A stretch of DNA of 64,000 bases from Cyclobacteriaceae bacterium (GCA_019638255.1 JAHBUD010000001.1:2852001-2916000), one strand, 5' to 3'. Counted from the stretch's first letter, positions 26,333 to 36,092 are shown. Notes: a model not told the origin generated them from the sequence alone. A program made the numbers and translations.

Positions 26333-27796
26333 TCACGCTAAAACTGCAATGAACTTACGTAGTTTTTTTGGTAGCATCGAAAGCAAATCTCTCATCAGCA
26401 AGCCATAATCCTTACCCCAAAATCCTTTAAGTAAAAACCAGATAGTTAATGCAAAAAGTAAAACTCTAATCACGACATAAATTGGGGACCCAGATGGAAT
26501 GAAGTACGCTAAACAAAATGCAATGGTCGTACTTGCCATTATTGGAAATAAAGTTCTCATAACAGAACACAACTTGTCGTTTAATAGTCTTGCAACCAGT
26601 ATAAAATGCGTGAATGATCCCAGCCCACGGATAAGTGAAGTCATAACCACCAAAAGAAGCAGATTACTAAAAAGGGAAGTCACAAAAATGATTGCAAGAA
26701 ACACTGGTGTAAATGTCAATGTAAAATACCAACCAATCTGGGGCATTCCCATAGCATTGTATAACCCAGAAGTAGGGCTTGTTATACTTCTTACGATGAC
26801 AAAAACTGAAATGATTTGAAAAAGAAGAACCGCATCAATCCATTTTGCACCATATATTGTTGTAATTAAAAATTCAGCGTTTAAAATCATCACTGCAATA
26901 ACAGGAACGGTAATGAAGGCTATCAGACGTACCATTTTGTGGTAATGGTGGGTAACAATTCCAAGGTTATTATTGTTTTTAGCAAATACAGGCAAGGTGA
27001 TGCTGGTGATAATAGGCAAAAAATGACCGGCAAATAAATTAGCAAACTGGAACGCCAGGTTATACACGCCCAATACTTCCACTCCAAAAAACTTACCAAT
27101 AATCAAGGTATCTCCTTCATTCACCAGTTTTCCCAACACTCGCTGCCCGATTACATATTTAGTGTACTGAATAATATTCTTCCAATAGATAATCCCCCAC
27201 TCTCGCTGAGGAAAAAACCCAGATCGCCAGAATAGGGTAATCGTCATAAGGGGTGTAATAACAGCATGAGGCAATGCCAGGCTGTAAACACCAAACCCAT
27301 AGAAGGCAAAACCAATTTGACTGACATTGGATACTGTTCCAAAAATAGTTTGAATTAAAATCATGGGTTTGTAATCGAGGCTTTTCCTAAACAAAGCCAT
27401 GGGTATAGCGGAAAGCATGTTGAAAAAAAAACCGATAAGTAGCATGTATACTATGTAGGCGATTCTTTCATCCCCGTAAAATGATGTCCAATAAGGGGTA
27501 ACAACCAGAACTACAGCACAAACTAGAGTTGTAGCAAACATATTGAGCCAAAATCCTGCATTTATTACTCTTTTTTCATCCTCACCCTTATAGAAAATGA
27601 GATACTCTGAAATACCACTGATGGCTACAACCTGTATGAGGGTGATCAGGGTTGCCGAAATGGCTACAATTCCAAAATCTTCCTTTTCCAACACGCGGGC
27701 GAGGTATGCCATAACCCCAAAGCCGATTATCGCACTATAGCCTTTACGGAAGATCAATAACGTGCCGGCCTGTCCTGCCTTTTGTGCAAGTGACAT
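26333..27796 (-). CDS. Oligosaccharide flippase (Wzx/polysaccharide transport family)
   Basis: A 487-residue integral membrane protein with about 14 hydrophobic helices and few charged residues in them. The N-terminal region KAGQAGTLLIFRKGYSAIIGF and YLARVLEKEDFGIVAI match the MOP-superfamily polysaccharide flippases (WzxC-like branch), with the LARxL...DFG pattern after the first helix. It should move undecaprenyl-linked repeat units across the inner membrane before polymerisation by the protein at 6670-8094. It directly follows the tyrosine autokinase gene. Confidence 0.9.
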   Translation of the reverse strand: MSLAQKAGQAGTLLIFRKGYSAIIGFGVMAYLARVLEKEDFGIVAISATLITLIQVVAISGISEYLIFYKGEDEKRVINAGFWLNMFATTLVCAVVLVVTPYWTSFYGDERIAYIVYMLLIGFFFNMLSAIPMALFRKSLDYKPMILIQTIFGTVSNVSQIGFAFYGFGVYSLALPHAVITPLMTITLFWRSGFFPQREWGIIYWKNIIQYTKYVIGQRVLGKLVNEGDTLIIGKFFGVEVLGVYNLAFQFANLFAGHFLPIITSITLPVFAKNNNNLGIVTHHYHKMVRLIAFITVPVIAVMILNAEFLITTIYGAKWIDAVLLFQIISVFVIVRSITSPTSGLYNAMGMPQIGWYFTLTFTPVFLAIIFVTSLFSNLLLLVVMTSLIRGLGSFTHFILVARLLNDKLCSVMRTLFPIMASTTIAFCLAYFIPSGSPIYVVIRVLLFALTIWFLLKGFWGKDYGLLMRDLLSMLPKKLRKFIAVLA

Positions 27797-27845
27797 TAAC
27801 TAAACTGTAATCTAATTAATAATATGAATAACTAAAGGGAGCGGA

Positions 27846-30227
27846 CTAATCTTCGTAATACCCCTGTCCGTTTTTCTTGCGCGATCCATAACCATACCCG
27901 TAGCCATAGCCATACTGGTAGGCATAACTTTGGCCGTAGCCATAACCAAGACCTGATTTATAAATATCATTGAGCATGAGGCTCATGTTTTTCAATTTAC
28001 CGGAGCGGTAATATTCATCAATGCTACGCACAAATTCTTTGGGTGAATAGTTCTGCCTCAACACGAAAACAGTGTGGTTTACAAATTTTGAAATCACAAA
28101 CGCGTCCGTAACTAGGGCCAATGGTGGCGTATCAATAATAACATATTCAAATTCTTCCAGAGCGGTTTTAACGAAGGACTCCATACGCTCAGTCAGCAAT
28201 AACTCCGAAGGGTTAGGCGGAACGGGGCCTCCACTGATCAAAAAGAGATTCTCAATGGCAGTTGGCTGCACAATCTCTTTGAAATTTGAAATGCCCGAAA
28301 GATAGGTGCTCAGGCCTGTGCTGTTGCTGCAATTAAAATCTTCAAAGATTTTCGGTCTTCGCATATCGGCACCAACAATAAGGGTTTTCTTTCCGGAAAG
28401 GGCAAACACCGTTGCCAGGTTTATAGTAGTGAAGGTTTTACCCTCCCCGCTGATGGAGCTGCTCACCATAAATACCTGTTTGGTTTTGTTGCCCGTAAAA
28501 TAATTCAGGTTTGAGCGCAATGCCCTGAACGATTCCGCTACTCCGGACTTCGGTCGTTCACGCACCGTAAGATTATTGCCGGAAGAATTATGCCCTACAC
28601 CTCCAATAAAGGGAATGGTGCTCATCTTTTCAATATCTTCTTTCGACTGAACTTTGTTATTCAGTATTTCGAATAAAACAAATAACATAAAGGGTACTGC
28701 CAACCCTATAACAGCAGCCATGGAATAATTTTGAGCCGGTTTGGGGGAAATAGCCCCCCCTCGCATGGGAGGATTAACCGGAACAATGTCGGAAGTATTG
28801 GCTGCTTTGGATATGCTCGCCTCCGATAACTTCTGCATCAGGTAAACGTACAAATTTTCCAGCAGCGAATAATTGCGTTGTACAGCTATGAGCTGGCGTT
28901 CGGAAGCCGGTAAATTGCCAAGTTGCTTTTCCGTTTCACTCAACTGGCGGGTAAGAAAATCCATTTTTATCTTATCCGTTGATTTTAGTGTTCGAACAGC
29001 TTCTTCTACATCCTTTCGGATTTCCCTTATCCGCTCAAGTTTTGCACTGACCAGTGGATTCGACAATTTATCGGGGCCGACAATGGTTTTAATTTCCACT
29101 TGAATATCAATCATCTTCAGCAACAGGGAAGAAAGTATGGGATCATTGATTCCCATGGAAGACGGAAGAATGACCTGATCTAAGCGGTCAGTCCCTGACT
29201 TCAAATAACTTTCCAGGTACTGGTAATAGTTTTGACGGATAAGCAATTCTGCGCGCTGAATTTCAAACGCCTCCAGTTTGCCATAAAGGCGCTGAGCATC
29301 GGCACTCATGTCCTTGATGCGGCTGCTGTTGCCAAAACGTTCAAGCTGAAACTCAACTATTCGCAAAGAGTCTTTAATGTTTTTTAGCTGACTCGTGATG
29401 AATTCAACCGTACGCGCAGCCGTTTCATTTTTTTTATCCAAATCCTTTTCTCCATAGCGCTTGATCAGCGCATTTAAAAAATCAATTTCCTTTTCGGGAT
29501 TGTTTCCGGTTAAACTCAGGTTGATGATGCCTGCGCCCACTGCCGCCCACTCAACTTTTAATCGGCCAATGTATGAACCCGCTACCTGTGTAGGGTTTTT
29601 TATCTCCAGAATAAACGGAACACCAATTTGTCCTTTAATTTTTCGATCAGGTATCCGTTTAATGCACAATGCATAATCCAGATGTGTAATAGAATCACCT
29701 AACGTAAAAACAGGAGGATTTGACTCATGGTCCTGATCGGAAAACTTACTGAGCGTATACCTGTTTTCATCTAATAAAGTAAAAATAAACTTCCCTGTTT
29801 TAACTTCTTCAGGTTTACACCATTCAGCCTTCACCGGCATATTGCTATAAGTTTCACTGGTAACAATGTATCCTTCCTGCAAAAAAGAAATATGAAAGTT
29901 AAGATCGCGCACAACGTCTTCAATCAACGGATAGGATCGGATGATATAAGGCTCATTGAGGTAGTTGCGATAGGGATCAATCAGTGAATTCTTGTAGAGA
30001 ATTTCTGCACCTCCGGTTTCCTGCATTTCCTTGATTAATATAGAGGCTGTAACAGTATATTCCTTCAGGGTATAACGATTCTTATAAAAGGCAATAACAA
30101 ATGCAATAACTAACGAAACAACAATAACATACCAAAACCGGATAGCACGTGAAATTACCCGCTTAAAATCCAGTGTAAAGCCTTGCGGTGTTTGTTGGGA
30201 GTCCTGCTCAAAAAATGAATCCGCCAT
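27846..30227 (-). CDS. Polysaccharide co-polymerase / bacterial tyrosine autokinase (Wzc-like)
   Basis: A 793-residue fused co-polymerase and BY-kinase. The N-terminal Wzz domain lies between membrane helices at about 33-50 and near residue 505, with coiled-coil rich periplasmic sequence and a GNLPASERQLIAVQR segment between. The cytoplasmic kinase has Walker A SSSISGEGKT (about 589-598), Walker A' LIVGADMRRP and Walker B YVIIDTPP. The last 33 residues hold 11 tyrosines in Tyr-Gly repeats, the usual autophosphorylation cluster. It controls chain length and export of the polysaccharide with the OPX protein, whose stop overlaps this start by one base (TAATG). Confidence 0.95.
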   Translation of the reverse strand: MADSFFEQDSQQTPQGFTLDFKRVISRAIRFWYVIVVSLVIAFVIAFYKNRYTLKEYTVTASILIKEMQETGGAEILYKNSLIDPYRNYLNEPYIIRSYPLIEDVVRDLNFHISFLQEGYIVTSETYSNMPVKAEWCKPEEVKTGKFIFTLLDENRYTLSKFSDQDHESNPPVFTLGDSITHLDYALCIKRIPDRKIKGQIGVPFILEIKNPTQVAGSYIGRLKVEWAAVGAGIINLSLTGNNPEKEIDFLNALIKRYGEKDLDKKNETAARTVEFITSQLKNIKDSLRIVEFQLERFGNSSRIKDMSADAQRLYGKLEAFEIQRAELLIRQNYYQYLESYLKSGTDRLDQVILPSSMGINDPILSSLLLKMIDIQVEIKTIVGPDKLSNPLVSAKLERIREIRKDVEEAVRTLKSTDKIKMDFLTRQLSETEKQLGNLPASERQLIAVQRNYSLLENLYVYLMQKLSEASISKAANTSDIVPVNPPMRGGAISPKPAQNYSMAAVIGLAVPFMLFVLFEILNNKVQSKEDIEKMSTIPFIGGVGHNSSGNNLTVRERPKSGVAESFRALRSNLNYFTGNKTKQVFMVSSSISGEGKTFTTINLATVFALSGKKTLIVGADMRRPKIFEDFNCSNSTGLSTYLSGISNFKEIVQPTAIENLFLISGGPVPPNPSELLLTERMESFVKTALEEFEYVIIDTPPLALVTDAFVISKFVNHTVFVLRQNYSPKEFVRSIDEYYRSGKLKNMSLMLNDIYKSGLGYGYGQSYAYQYGYGYGYGYGSRKKNGQGYYED

Positions 30228-31027
30228 TAGTTGGTTGAATTAATCAGCGTGACCGTTAATAGTAAAAGTGAAAGCGATGAAAGTATTAAAGAAAGATTCT
30301 GTCCAAAATATTTCCGGTACGGACGCTGCTTGAGCGAAGAAACCATCAACACATCATTCTGATAGACGTAGTAATAAGGAGAGTTAATGAAGTTCTCATC
30401 CAGCAAATTCAGGTATTGTATTTCCGTTCTGCCATTGATCTGCCGGATAAGCTTGATGCTGGCGCGATCTGCCAGGTCTGTCATGCCCCCGGCAAGACCG
30501 AGAGCCTCCAGCATAGTGACCCGGTTATTGTTGATGTTGATGGTACCTTCCTTATTTACTTCCCCTAATACAGTAAATCGAAAATTAATCAACCGAACCT
30601 TCACAACGGGTTTATCCAGATACTGCTCGGCAATGGCCTGTAGCTTATCCTGTGCTTCAAATACCGATAGTCCGCCCAACTTAACTTTACCCAAAAATGG
30701 AAAGGGTATTTCACCGTTATAATCCAAAAGCTCTCCAATTAACAAGGCAGCTCCCATCTGTAAATTCAAGTTACCGCTCTGAGCCATCTGATTCTGATTT
30801 AGAAAATTATAATCATCCGGGGTAAGGCTTTCAAAAGTAACATACACAATATCTTCCGGCTGTAGCTTGTATTCAAAATTTACAGGTTGGTATTGCCTGA
30901 CTACGGTATCAACGGGCAGATCTTTGCTATGCAGATCGTCCTTTTGAAGGAGGACAAATTTTTTGTTGGTGACACATGAAGTTGCCAGTACCAAAATCAG
31001 ACACCCATAAAAGAAAATTTTTGTCAT
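30227..31027 (-). CDS. Polysaccharide export outer-membrane lipoprotein (Wza/OPX family)
   Basis: The frame is open to 31108, but the ATG at 31027 starts a clear lipoprotein signal ([14 protein letters not shown], lipobox LATSC), so I use that start (266 residues). The Poly_export domain follows ([16 protein letters not shown]), then an SLBB-type region ([20 protein letters not shown], then [17 protein letters not shown]). A hydrophobic C-terminal segment ([18 protein letters not shown]) could be a membrane-spanning helix. The protein should form the export channel acting with the tyrosine autokinase encoded next, which overlaps it by one base. Confidence 0.93.
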   Translation of the reverse strand: MTKIFFYGCLILVLATSCVTNKKFVLLQKDDLHSKDLPVDTVVRQYQPVNFEYKLQPEDIVYVTFESLTPDDYNFLNQNQMAQSGNLNLQMGAALLIGELLDYNGEIPFPFLGKVKLGGLSVFEAQDKLQAIAEQYLDKPVVKVRLINFRFTVLGEVNKEGTININNNRVTMLEALGLAGGMTDLADRASIKLIRQINGRTEIQYLNLLDENFINSPYYYVYQNDVLMVSSLKQRPYRKYFGQNLSLILSSLSLLLLTVTLINSTN

Positions 31028-31173
31028 CGTAAACGAGAGCGAAACTTCAAACCTACTAAAAAACACCATTCTACCCAATTTTTCGCAGCTTCGCCTCCTC
31101 AGTCCCATACAGGAAGAGCAGGTTCAAAAACTCTTTAATATAAACCACTGGGTTTAAAACCCGTCTTTACGCA
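31028..31173 (-). other. Leader between regulators and export genes
   Basis: This 146-base stretch separates the regulator genes from the OPX gene and holds no convincing gene. It contains the palindrome GGGTTTAAAACCC at 31150-31162 and an AT-rich TTTATATTAAAG segment on the minus strand. It is a reasonable place for an operator, or for a pause or recruitment site used by the UpxY-type antiterminator, but no defined motif is recognised. Confidence 0.3.
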
Positions 31174-31767
31174 TCACTCACCTTGCCAAAGCAAAAGAGC
31201 CTTGTCAGGATTTAATCGCTTCCTATTCGCTTCAAACTCCTGCACGGTAAGCACAAGGGTTCTTACTTTCCGGTTAATCAGTTTCTCAGCTTTTGTAACA
31301 CATGCCTGTAAATACTCGCGGTCAATATCGCCCACCATCACCAAATCAATAATACCACTGTCACGACCCTCGGCATAATCACCGGTGATGAATGCCAGTT
31401 GAAGTGTTCCCAGACGATCCAATACTTTATGTACGATGTTATCGAGAATTTTATCGATACCCAGATATTTATGCACAAGATTTTTGATCTCCGGATAAAG
31501 CGGATGTTGCGTATTGGCACTATAATAAATGGATCTGCCCTCTTCTCGTGTTATCAGGTATCCGGCCTGCGAAAGATTGTTAAGTTCATGCCTGATGGAA
31601 TTGGTGGATTCCCCGAACTCCTTGGCCATCTCCCGCAGGTAAGCTGATGAATGACTGTTCAGAAAGAACTTGAGCAGCATCTTCAGCCGGGTTTTTGATG
31701 TTATAAGCGTATCCAGCACAGGGTAAAGGTAGCAAATTGATAAATTATGAGTAATTTTTTTACTCAA
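31174..31767 (-). CDS. Winged-helix transcriptional regulator with nucleotidyltransferase-like C-terminal domain
   Basis: A 197-residue protein. Residues about 20-90 form an ArsR/MarR-like winged helix (YLREMAKEFGESTNSIRHEL as recognition region, then AGYLITREEGRSIYYSANT as wing). The C-terminal half reads FITGDYAEGRDSGIIDLVMV, which follows the MNT-type nucleotidyltransferase pattern with substitutions at catalytic positions, so it may be a sensing rather than a catalytic domain. It lies 4 bases after the UpxY gene and directly ahead of the export genes, so it is probably a local regulator of the polysaccharide operon. Confidence 0.8.
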   Translation of the reverse strand: MSKKITHNLSICYLYPVLDTLITSKTRLKMLLKFFLNSHSSAYLREMAKEFGESTNSIRHELNNLSQAGYLITREEGRSIYYSANTQHPLYPEIKNLVHKYLGIDKILDNIVHKVLDRLGTLQLAFITGDYAEGRDSGIIDLVMVGDIDREYLQACVTKAEKLINRKVRTLVLTVQEFEANRKRLNPDKALLLWQGE

Positions 31768-31771
31768 TAAA

Positions 31772-32272
31772 TCACAGCTTTTTCAGCAAGCCAGGGTCAA
31801 TCTCAACACGCATCACCTGGCCGATTGTCTCCAACAGCACCATGAACCTCGCAGGACTTTTAGATAGTACCTGCCCAACTGCACTCTTCAGTGGCCCATC
31901 CAACACTTCTACCCAATCACCTGCTTCTACATCAGTCACAGGGATCACATCGATCGTTAATCCTGTATCCAATAGTCGCTTGATCAACTGATACTCTTTC
32001 TCCTGGAGTATGGCAGGCTTACCATTATGACGGATAGCCCAGGCTATTCCCGGAACATGAAGCACTTCCTGAAGTTTGTGTTCAACCGTGTTTACAAAAA
32101 GATAGGAATTGAACAACGGCACCTCAACTTTCTTTTTCCGGTCACTCCATTGACGAAGCACCTTTACCAATGGAAGGAATACTTCAAAGCCCCTGCGGGT
32201 AAGTATTTCGGTAACTTTTTTCTCTTGCCGGCTTTTGGTGTAAAAAACAAACCATTTTTTTTCTTCCTTCAT
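31772..32272 (-). CDS. UpxY-type transcription antiterminator (NusG-like)
   Basis: A 166-residue NusG paralogue. The N-terminal NGN domain is clear (WFVFYTKSRQEKKVTEIL, then RGFEVFLPLVK and PLFNSYLFVNT). The C-terminal KOW-type region reads AGDWVEVLDGPLKSAVGQVL. In Bacteroidota such proteins are encoded at capsule and EPS loci and prevent premature termination in their own long operon, which suits the more than 30 kb of genes downstream. It lies 18 bases after the WbpE-like gene and 4 bases before the winged-helix regulator. Confidence 0.93.
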   Translation of the reverse strand: MKEEKKWFVFYTKSRQEKKVTEILTRRGFEVFLPLVKVLRQWSDRKKKVEVPLFNSYLFVNTVEHKLQEVLHVPGIAWAIRHNGKPAILQEKEYQLIKRLLDTGLTIDVIPVTDVEAGDWVEVLDGPLKSAVGQVLSKSPARFMVLLETIGQVMRVEIDPGLLKKL

Positions 32273-32290
32273 GGTGCCGGGATCGAAAAG

Positions 32291-33406
32291 TCAAAGGATT
32301 GCCATCGTATCACAAATGTGCTGCAATTGGTCATCCGTCAATTCGGTGTGCATCGGCAGCGAAAGAACCCGAGAGGTAAGAGACTCAGCGCCTGGCAATT
32401 TATTAGTTTCAACAAATCCATAAGCAGTTGTCTGATGTAACGAAACCGGATAGTATATCATACTCGGTATTCCGTTTTCCATCAGTTGCTTATTGATTTC
32501 ATCCCGGCTTTTACCTTTTACTAATACGGTGTACTGATGGAACACGTGCGTGCTGTAATCTGTACGGGCCGGAATTGAAAGCCAAGGTATAGCTCCTAAA
32601 TGCTTATCGTAAAAATCAGCGGCCAACTGCCTGCCGGTAATATACTGGTCTAAGTATTTTACCTTGACGTTCAATATAGCAGCCTGTAATGTATCCAACC
32701 GGGAATTTACACCCACTCGTTCATAAAAATATTTTTTTGATTGTCCATGACCGGCAATACTTCGCATGACAGGTGCAAGTTCAGCATCGTTGGTAGTAAT
32801 TGCTCCGCCATCACCATAGCAGCCGAGGTTCTTGCTGGGAAAAAATGAGGTTGTACCGATGTGCCCGATGGTACCAAGTTTCTTTCGCGAACCATTGTTG
32901 AAAATATAATCTGCACCAATGGCCTGTGCATTATCTTCAACAATTACCAGGTTATATTCAGCCGCCAAGGCCACCAATTCCTCCATGGGCGCTGCCTGAC
33001 CGAATAAATGAACTGCAATAATTACCTTGGTCTTTGGAGTGATCTTTCGCTTTACATCTTTAACATCAAGTGTAAACAAGCGTTCATCCACATCGCAAAA
33101 AACCAATTTGCATTTCAGCAAAGCCACTACTTCGGCTGCGGCCACATAATTAAAAGCAGGCACAATAATCTCAGCATCATCAGGCAGGTTAAGTGCCATC
33201 AAGGCTATTTGTAAAGCATCGGTACCATTGGCACACCCGATTACATGTTCTGTACCCAGGTAACTAGCCAATGCCTGCTCAAAAGATTTAACCGCTGGTC
33301 CGTTGATGAAAGCTGTACTTTCTATTACTTGCCGGATGGCATCATTTACTTCTTCTTCGATATGCCGGTACTGCCCCAGCAAGTCTACCATGTGAATTTT
33401 ATCCAT
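32291..33406 (-). CDS. wbpE: DegT family aminotransferase, WbpE-like
   Basis: A 371-residue PLP aminotransferase. Visible are the GCANGTDALQIAL phosphate-binding segment (57-69), the ring-contacting Asp in IVEDNAQAIGA (Asp158) and the Schiff-base Lys192 in SFFPSKNLGCYGDGG. This SFFPSKNLG form is typical of the WbpE/WecE-type enzymes. Together with the adjacent hexapeptide acetyltransferase and Gfo/Idh oxidoreductase it forms the WbpB-E-D set that oxidises, aminates and acetylates C3 of UDP-GlcNAc-uronic acid. It overlaps the WbpD-like gene by 8 bases. Confidence 0.88.
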   Translation of the reverse strand: MDKIHMVDLLGQYRHIEEEVNDAIRQVIESTAFINGPAVKSFEQALASYLGTEHVIGCANGTDALQIALMALNLPDDAEIIVPAFNYVAAAEVVALLKCKLVFCDVDERLFTLDVKDVKRKITPKTKVIIAVHLFGQAAPMEELVALAAEYNLVIVEDNAQAIGADYIFNNGSRKKLGTIGHIGTTSFFPSKNLGCYGDGGAITTNDAELAPVMRSIAGHGQSKKYFYERVGVNSRLDTLQAAILNVKVKYLDQYITGRQLAADFYDKHLGAIPWLSIPARTDYSTHVFHQYTVLVKGKSRDEINKQLMENGIPSMIYYPVSLHQTTAYGFVETNKLPGAESLTSRVLSLPMHTELTDDQLQHICDTMAIL

Positions 33407-33980
33407 GACTAACTTTACTCACTACACCATTCTTCAGTTGATACTTTTCCTTACTCTCCCGGCAAATGGCCATACCGTATGAGTCGAACTCCAGCTTTTG
33501 TCCGTATTCACTCATCCATCCTTTTTGTCGTGCGGGGTTACCCACCACAAGAGCATAGGCAGGCACATCTTTGGTAACCACAGCTCCTGCAGCAATAAAG
33601 GCAAAGGTTCCGATCTCAATTCCGCAAATAATGGTTGCGTTTGCGCCAATGGAAACTCCTTTTCTCACAAACGTTTTCTTGTATTCCGATTTACGGTTAA
33701 CCGCACTTCGCGGATTGATAACATTGGTGAACACCATGGAAGGACCAAGGAAAACATCATCTTCACATATAACACCTGTATATATGGACACATTGTTCTG
33801 AACTTTAACATTATTGCCCAGCACAACATCCGGTGAAACTACCACATTCTGACCGAGATTGCAGTTTTCACCAATGTGGCAATTCGGCATGATATGAGAA
33901 AAATGCCAGATTTTGGTTCCCTTACCTATTTCGCATCCTTCATCAACTATTGAACTGGGATGTACAAAGTAATCACTCAT
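33399..33980 (-). CDS. wbpD: Hexapeptide-repeat N-acetyltransferase, WbpD-like
   Basis: The frame extends to 34022, but the ATG at 33980 is preferred. It lies 1 base after the stop of the oxidoreductase gene and starts directly in family sequence (DYFVHPSSIVDEGCEIGKGT). The 193-residue protein is a left-handed beta helix with repeated hexapeptides (IGENCNLGQNVVV, LGNNVKVQNNVSI, IGANATIICGIEIG) and AAGAVVTKDVPAYALVVGNP, which is characteristic of the acetyl-CoA site. WbpD-like enzymes acetylate the 3-amino group made by the WbpE partner. Confidence 0.88.
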   Translation of the reverse strand: MSDYFVHPSSIVDEGCEIGKGTKIWHFSHIMPNCHIGENCNLGQNVVVSPDVVLGNNVKVQNNVSIYTGVICEDDVFLGPSMVFTNVINPRSAVNRKSEYKKTFVRKGVSIGANATIICGIEIGTFAFIAAGAVVTKDVPAYALVVGNPARQKGWMSEYGQKLEFDSYGMAICRESKEKYQLKNGVVSKVSHG

Positions 33981-33981
33981 G

Positions 33982-34995
33982 CTACTCTCGAAATTGATAA
34001 ATACGTTCAATAATATCCACAACTTTCATCCCTTCCAAGGCATTGGCCGTGATGGTGTCATTTCCCTTCAGGGTGTTGATTACATTCTCGAAAATATAAT
34101 GATGGTTGGCTGCACTTCCCTTAAACGGGCCGTAATCATTTGGCGGGTTTGTTTCCGGAAGCTGAGGCACTACATAATCTTTAATATGGCAATACTCAAT
34201 CTCATTCATGTACTGACCACCAATCTTTAACGATCCTTTTGTGCCCACTACGGAAATTGAGCTTTCCATGTTCGTATCCCAAACCGAGGTAGAAAAGTTA
34301 ATACAACCCAATCCTCCGTTTACAAATTCGAAATTTACAATACCGGAATCTTCAAACTCGGTTGAATCCTGGTGATTGAAATCCTTCAAGGATGCATGAA
34401 TATTTTTTACATCGCCAAACACCCAAAACATAATATCAATAAAATGACTGAATTGAGTAAACAACGTTCCACCATCCAGCGACAGGGTACCTTTCCATGA
34501 GCCCTTTTTATAGTATCGGTTATCACGGTTCCAGTAACAGTTTACCTGCACCATCAGCACCTCACCTATCGTACCATCGGAGACAATTTGTTTCAGCCAC
34601 TTACTGGGCGGGCTGTACCGGTTTTGTTTTACTACAAACACATGGCGCGCAACTTGTAGTGATTTTTCCACCACATGTTCACATGATGCCCGGGATAGTC
34701 CCATCGGTTTTTCAATTACAACATGGCACCGGTTATCCAATGCGAGTAAAGCATGCTCTACATGCAGACCGTTGGGCGTACAGATGCACACCACATCCAA
34801 ATCTTTTCTTGAATCAAATAAAGTCTGAATGCTCGTATAAAATGGTATACCCGTTGGATAAAGGTCGTGTTTTTGCTGTGCCTCATCTACATCAACAACA
34901 GCTACCAGTTCAGCACCTGGAAAATCATGAATGATTGTCGCATGTCGCTTCCCGATATGACCAAATCCGACTACAGCAAATTTAATAGAGTTCAC
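33982..34995 (-). CDS. wbpB: Gfo/Idh/MocA family oxidoreductase, WbpB-like
   Basis: A 337-residue NAD(P)-dependent sugar oxidoreductase. The Rossmann loop is VVGFGHIGKRHA (8-19), followed by the acidic strand VAVVDVDE, CICTPNGLH and the family-typical EKP motif in VVIEKPMGLS. A large C-terminal beta-sheet domain includes GGGTLFTQFSHFIDI-like sequence with the conserved active-site histidine region. In WbpB enzymes this step oxidises C3 of UDP-GlcNAc-uronate. A WbpA-type UDP-GlcNAc 6-dehydrogenase to supply the substrate is not in this window. A TAnnTTTG box lies directly upstream. Confidence 0.87.
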   Translation of the reverse strand: MNSIKFAVVGFGHIGKRHATIIHDFPGAELVAVVDVDEAQQKHDLYPTGIPFYTSIQTLFDSRKDLDVVCICTPNGLHVEHALLALDNRCHVVIEKPMGLSRASCEHVVEKSLQVARHVFVVKQNRYSPPSKWLKQIVSDGTIGEVLMVQVNCYWNRDNRYYKKGSWKGTLSLDGGTLFTQFSHFIDIMFWVFGDVKNIHASLKDFNHQDSTEFEDSGIVNFEFVNGGLGCINFSTSVWDTNMESSISVVGTKGSLKIGGQYMNEIEYCHIKDYVVPQLPETNPPNDYGPFKGSAANHHYIFENVINTLKGNDTITANALEGMKVVDIIERIYQFRE

Positions 34996-35012
34996 AGCTT
35001 AAGAATAAGGCG

Positions 35013-35039
35013 CAAATATAAGACTTAGTCCATTGCAAA
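35013..35039 (-). promoter_or_regulatory. Candidate Bacteroidota promoter for the wbpB-led operon
   Basis: On the minus strand TATATTTG (35013-35020) matches the TAnnTTTG -7 consensus exactly, with TTTG at 35036-35039 as a possible -33 element. The spacer of 15 bases is shorter than usual. It lies 18 bases before the oxidoreductase ATG in the gap after the UDP-glucuronate decarboxylase gene. Confidence 0.45.
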
Positions 35040-35043
35040 TCCG

Positions 35044-36036
35044 CTACCGAATGTACTTCTCAAAATTCTTGTAATCCCGTTCAAAGAGAATTTCACGGGG
35101 CAGGGATTTGAAGTACTCATAGGTTATCTTCAAGCCTTCGGCACGGGATACATTTGGCTCCCAACCCAAAATAGCTTTGGCCTTTGTGATGTCGGGTTGG
35201 CGTTGCTTGGGATCGTCTTTGGGAAGAGGCTGGGTGATGATTTTCTGACTGGTGCCTGTTAACTTGATTATTTCCTGCGCAAATTCCATTATGGTGATCT
35301 CATCGGGGTTCCCAATGTTCATCGGTAAATGATAATCTGACATCAGTAACCGGTAAATACCATCTACCTCATCATCTACGTAACAGAATGAACGGGTTTG
35401 TGATCCATCACCAAATACGGTTAAGTCTTCTCCACGCAATGCCTGACCGATAAAAGCGGGCAATACACGTCCGTCATTCAGGCGCATACGCGGACCGTAG
35501 GTATTGAATATCCGTACAATTCTGGTATCGAGATTATGATAGGTGTGATACGCCATGGTCATGGCTTCCTGGAAACGTTTGGCTTCATCGTACACGCCAC
35601 GCGGTCCAACCGGATTTACATTGCCATAATACTCTTCCGGCTGTGGATGAACCAGCGGATCGCCATACACTTCAGAAGTAGAAGCAATTAATATCCTGGC
35701 CCTCTTCACACGGGCCAGACCCAGCAGGTTATGAATACCAAGGGAACCAACCTTTAACGTTTGAATAGGAATTTTAAGGTAATCAATCGGGCTGGCCGGT
35801 GAAGCAAAGTGTAATATATAATGAAGTTCACCCGGCACATGAACAAAGGTGGATACATCGTGATGGTAAAACTCAAAATCCGGATGTTTGAAGAGGTGTT
35901 CGATGTTGCGAAGGTCACCGGTAATGAGGTTATCCATGGCAATCACATGAAAACCTTCTTTGATGAATCTATCACATAAATGAGAACCGAGGAAACCGGC
36001 TCCACCGGTAATAAGGACACGCTTTTTTGCAGACAT
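35044..36036 (-). CDS. uxs: UDP-glucuronate decarboxylase (UDP-xylose synthase), SDR family
   Basis: A 330-residue extended short-chain dehydrogenase. The NAD-binding loop is [10 protein letters not shown] (10-19), the catalytic YxxxK is Tyr149 and Lys153 in GVYDEAKR, and [14 protein letters not shown] and [10 protein letters not shown] are characteristic of the UXS group. The [10 protein letters not shown] and [12 protein letters not shown] segments in particular separate it from dTDP-glucose dehydratases. It should convert UDP-glucuronate to UDP-xylose (or the 4-keto intermediate) as a pentose donor for the polysaccharide. The first sugar-nucleotide gene of the EPS locus, it is followed by a candidate promoter. 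Confidence 0.92.
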   Translation of the reverse strand: MSAKKRVLITGGAGFLGSHLCDRFIKEGFHVIAMDNLITGDLRNIEHLFKHPDFEFYHHDVSTFVHVPGELHYILHFASPASPIDYLKIPIQTLKVGSLGIHNLLGLARVKRARILIASTSEVYGDPLVHPQPEEYYGNVNPVGPRGVYDEAKRFQEAMTMAYHTYHNLDTRIVRIFNTYGPRMRLNDGRVLPAFIGQALRGEDLTVFGDGSQTRSFCYVDDEVDGIYRLLMSDYHLPMNIGNPDEITIMEFAQEIIKLTGTSQKIITQPLPKDDPKQRQPDITKAKAILGWEPNVSRAEGLKITYEYFKSLPREILFERDYKNFEKYIR

Positions 36037-36092
36037 AAATTAAAATAGAAGTGCTAAAATAAGGGTTTTTAGAACAGAAACTGAAAAGGATT

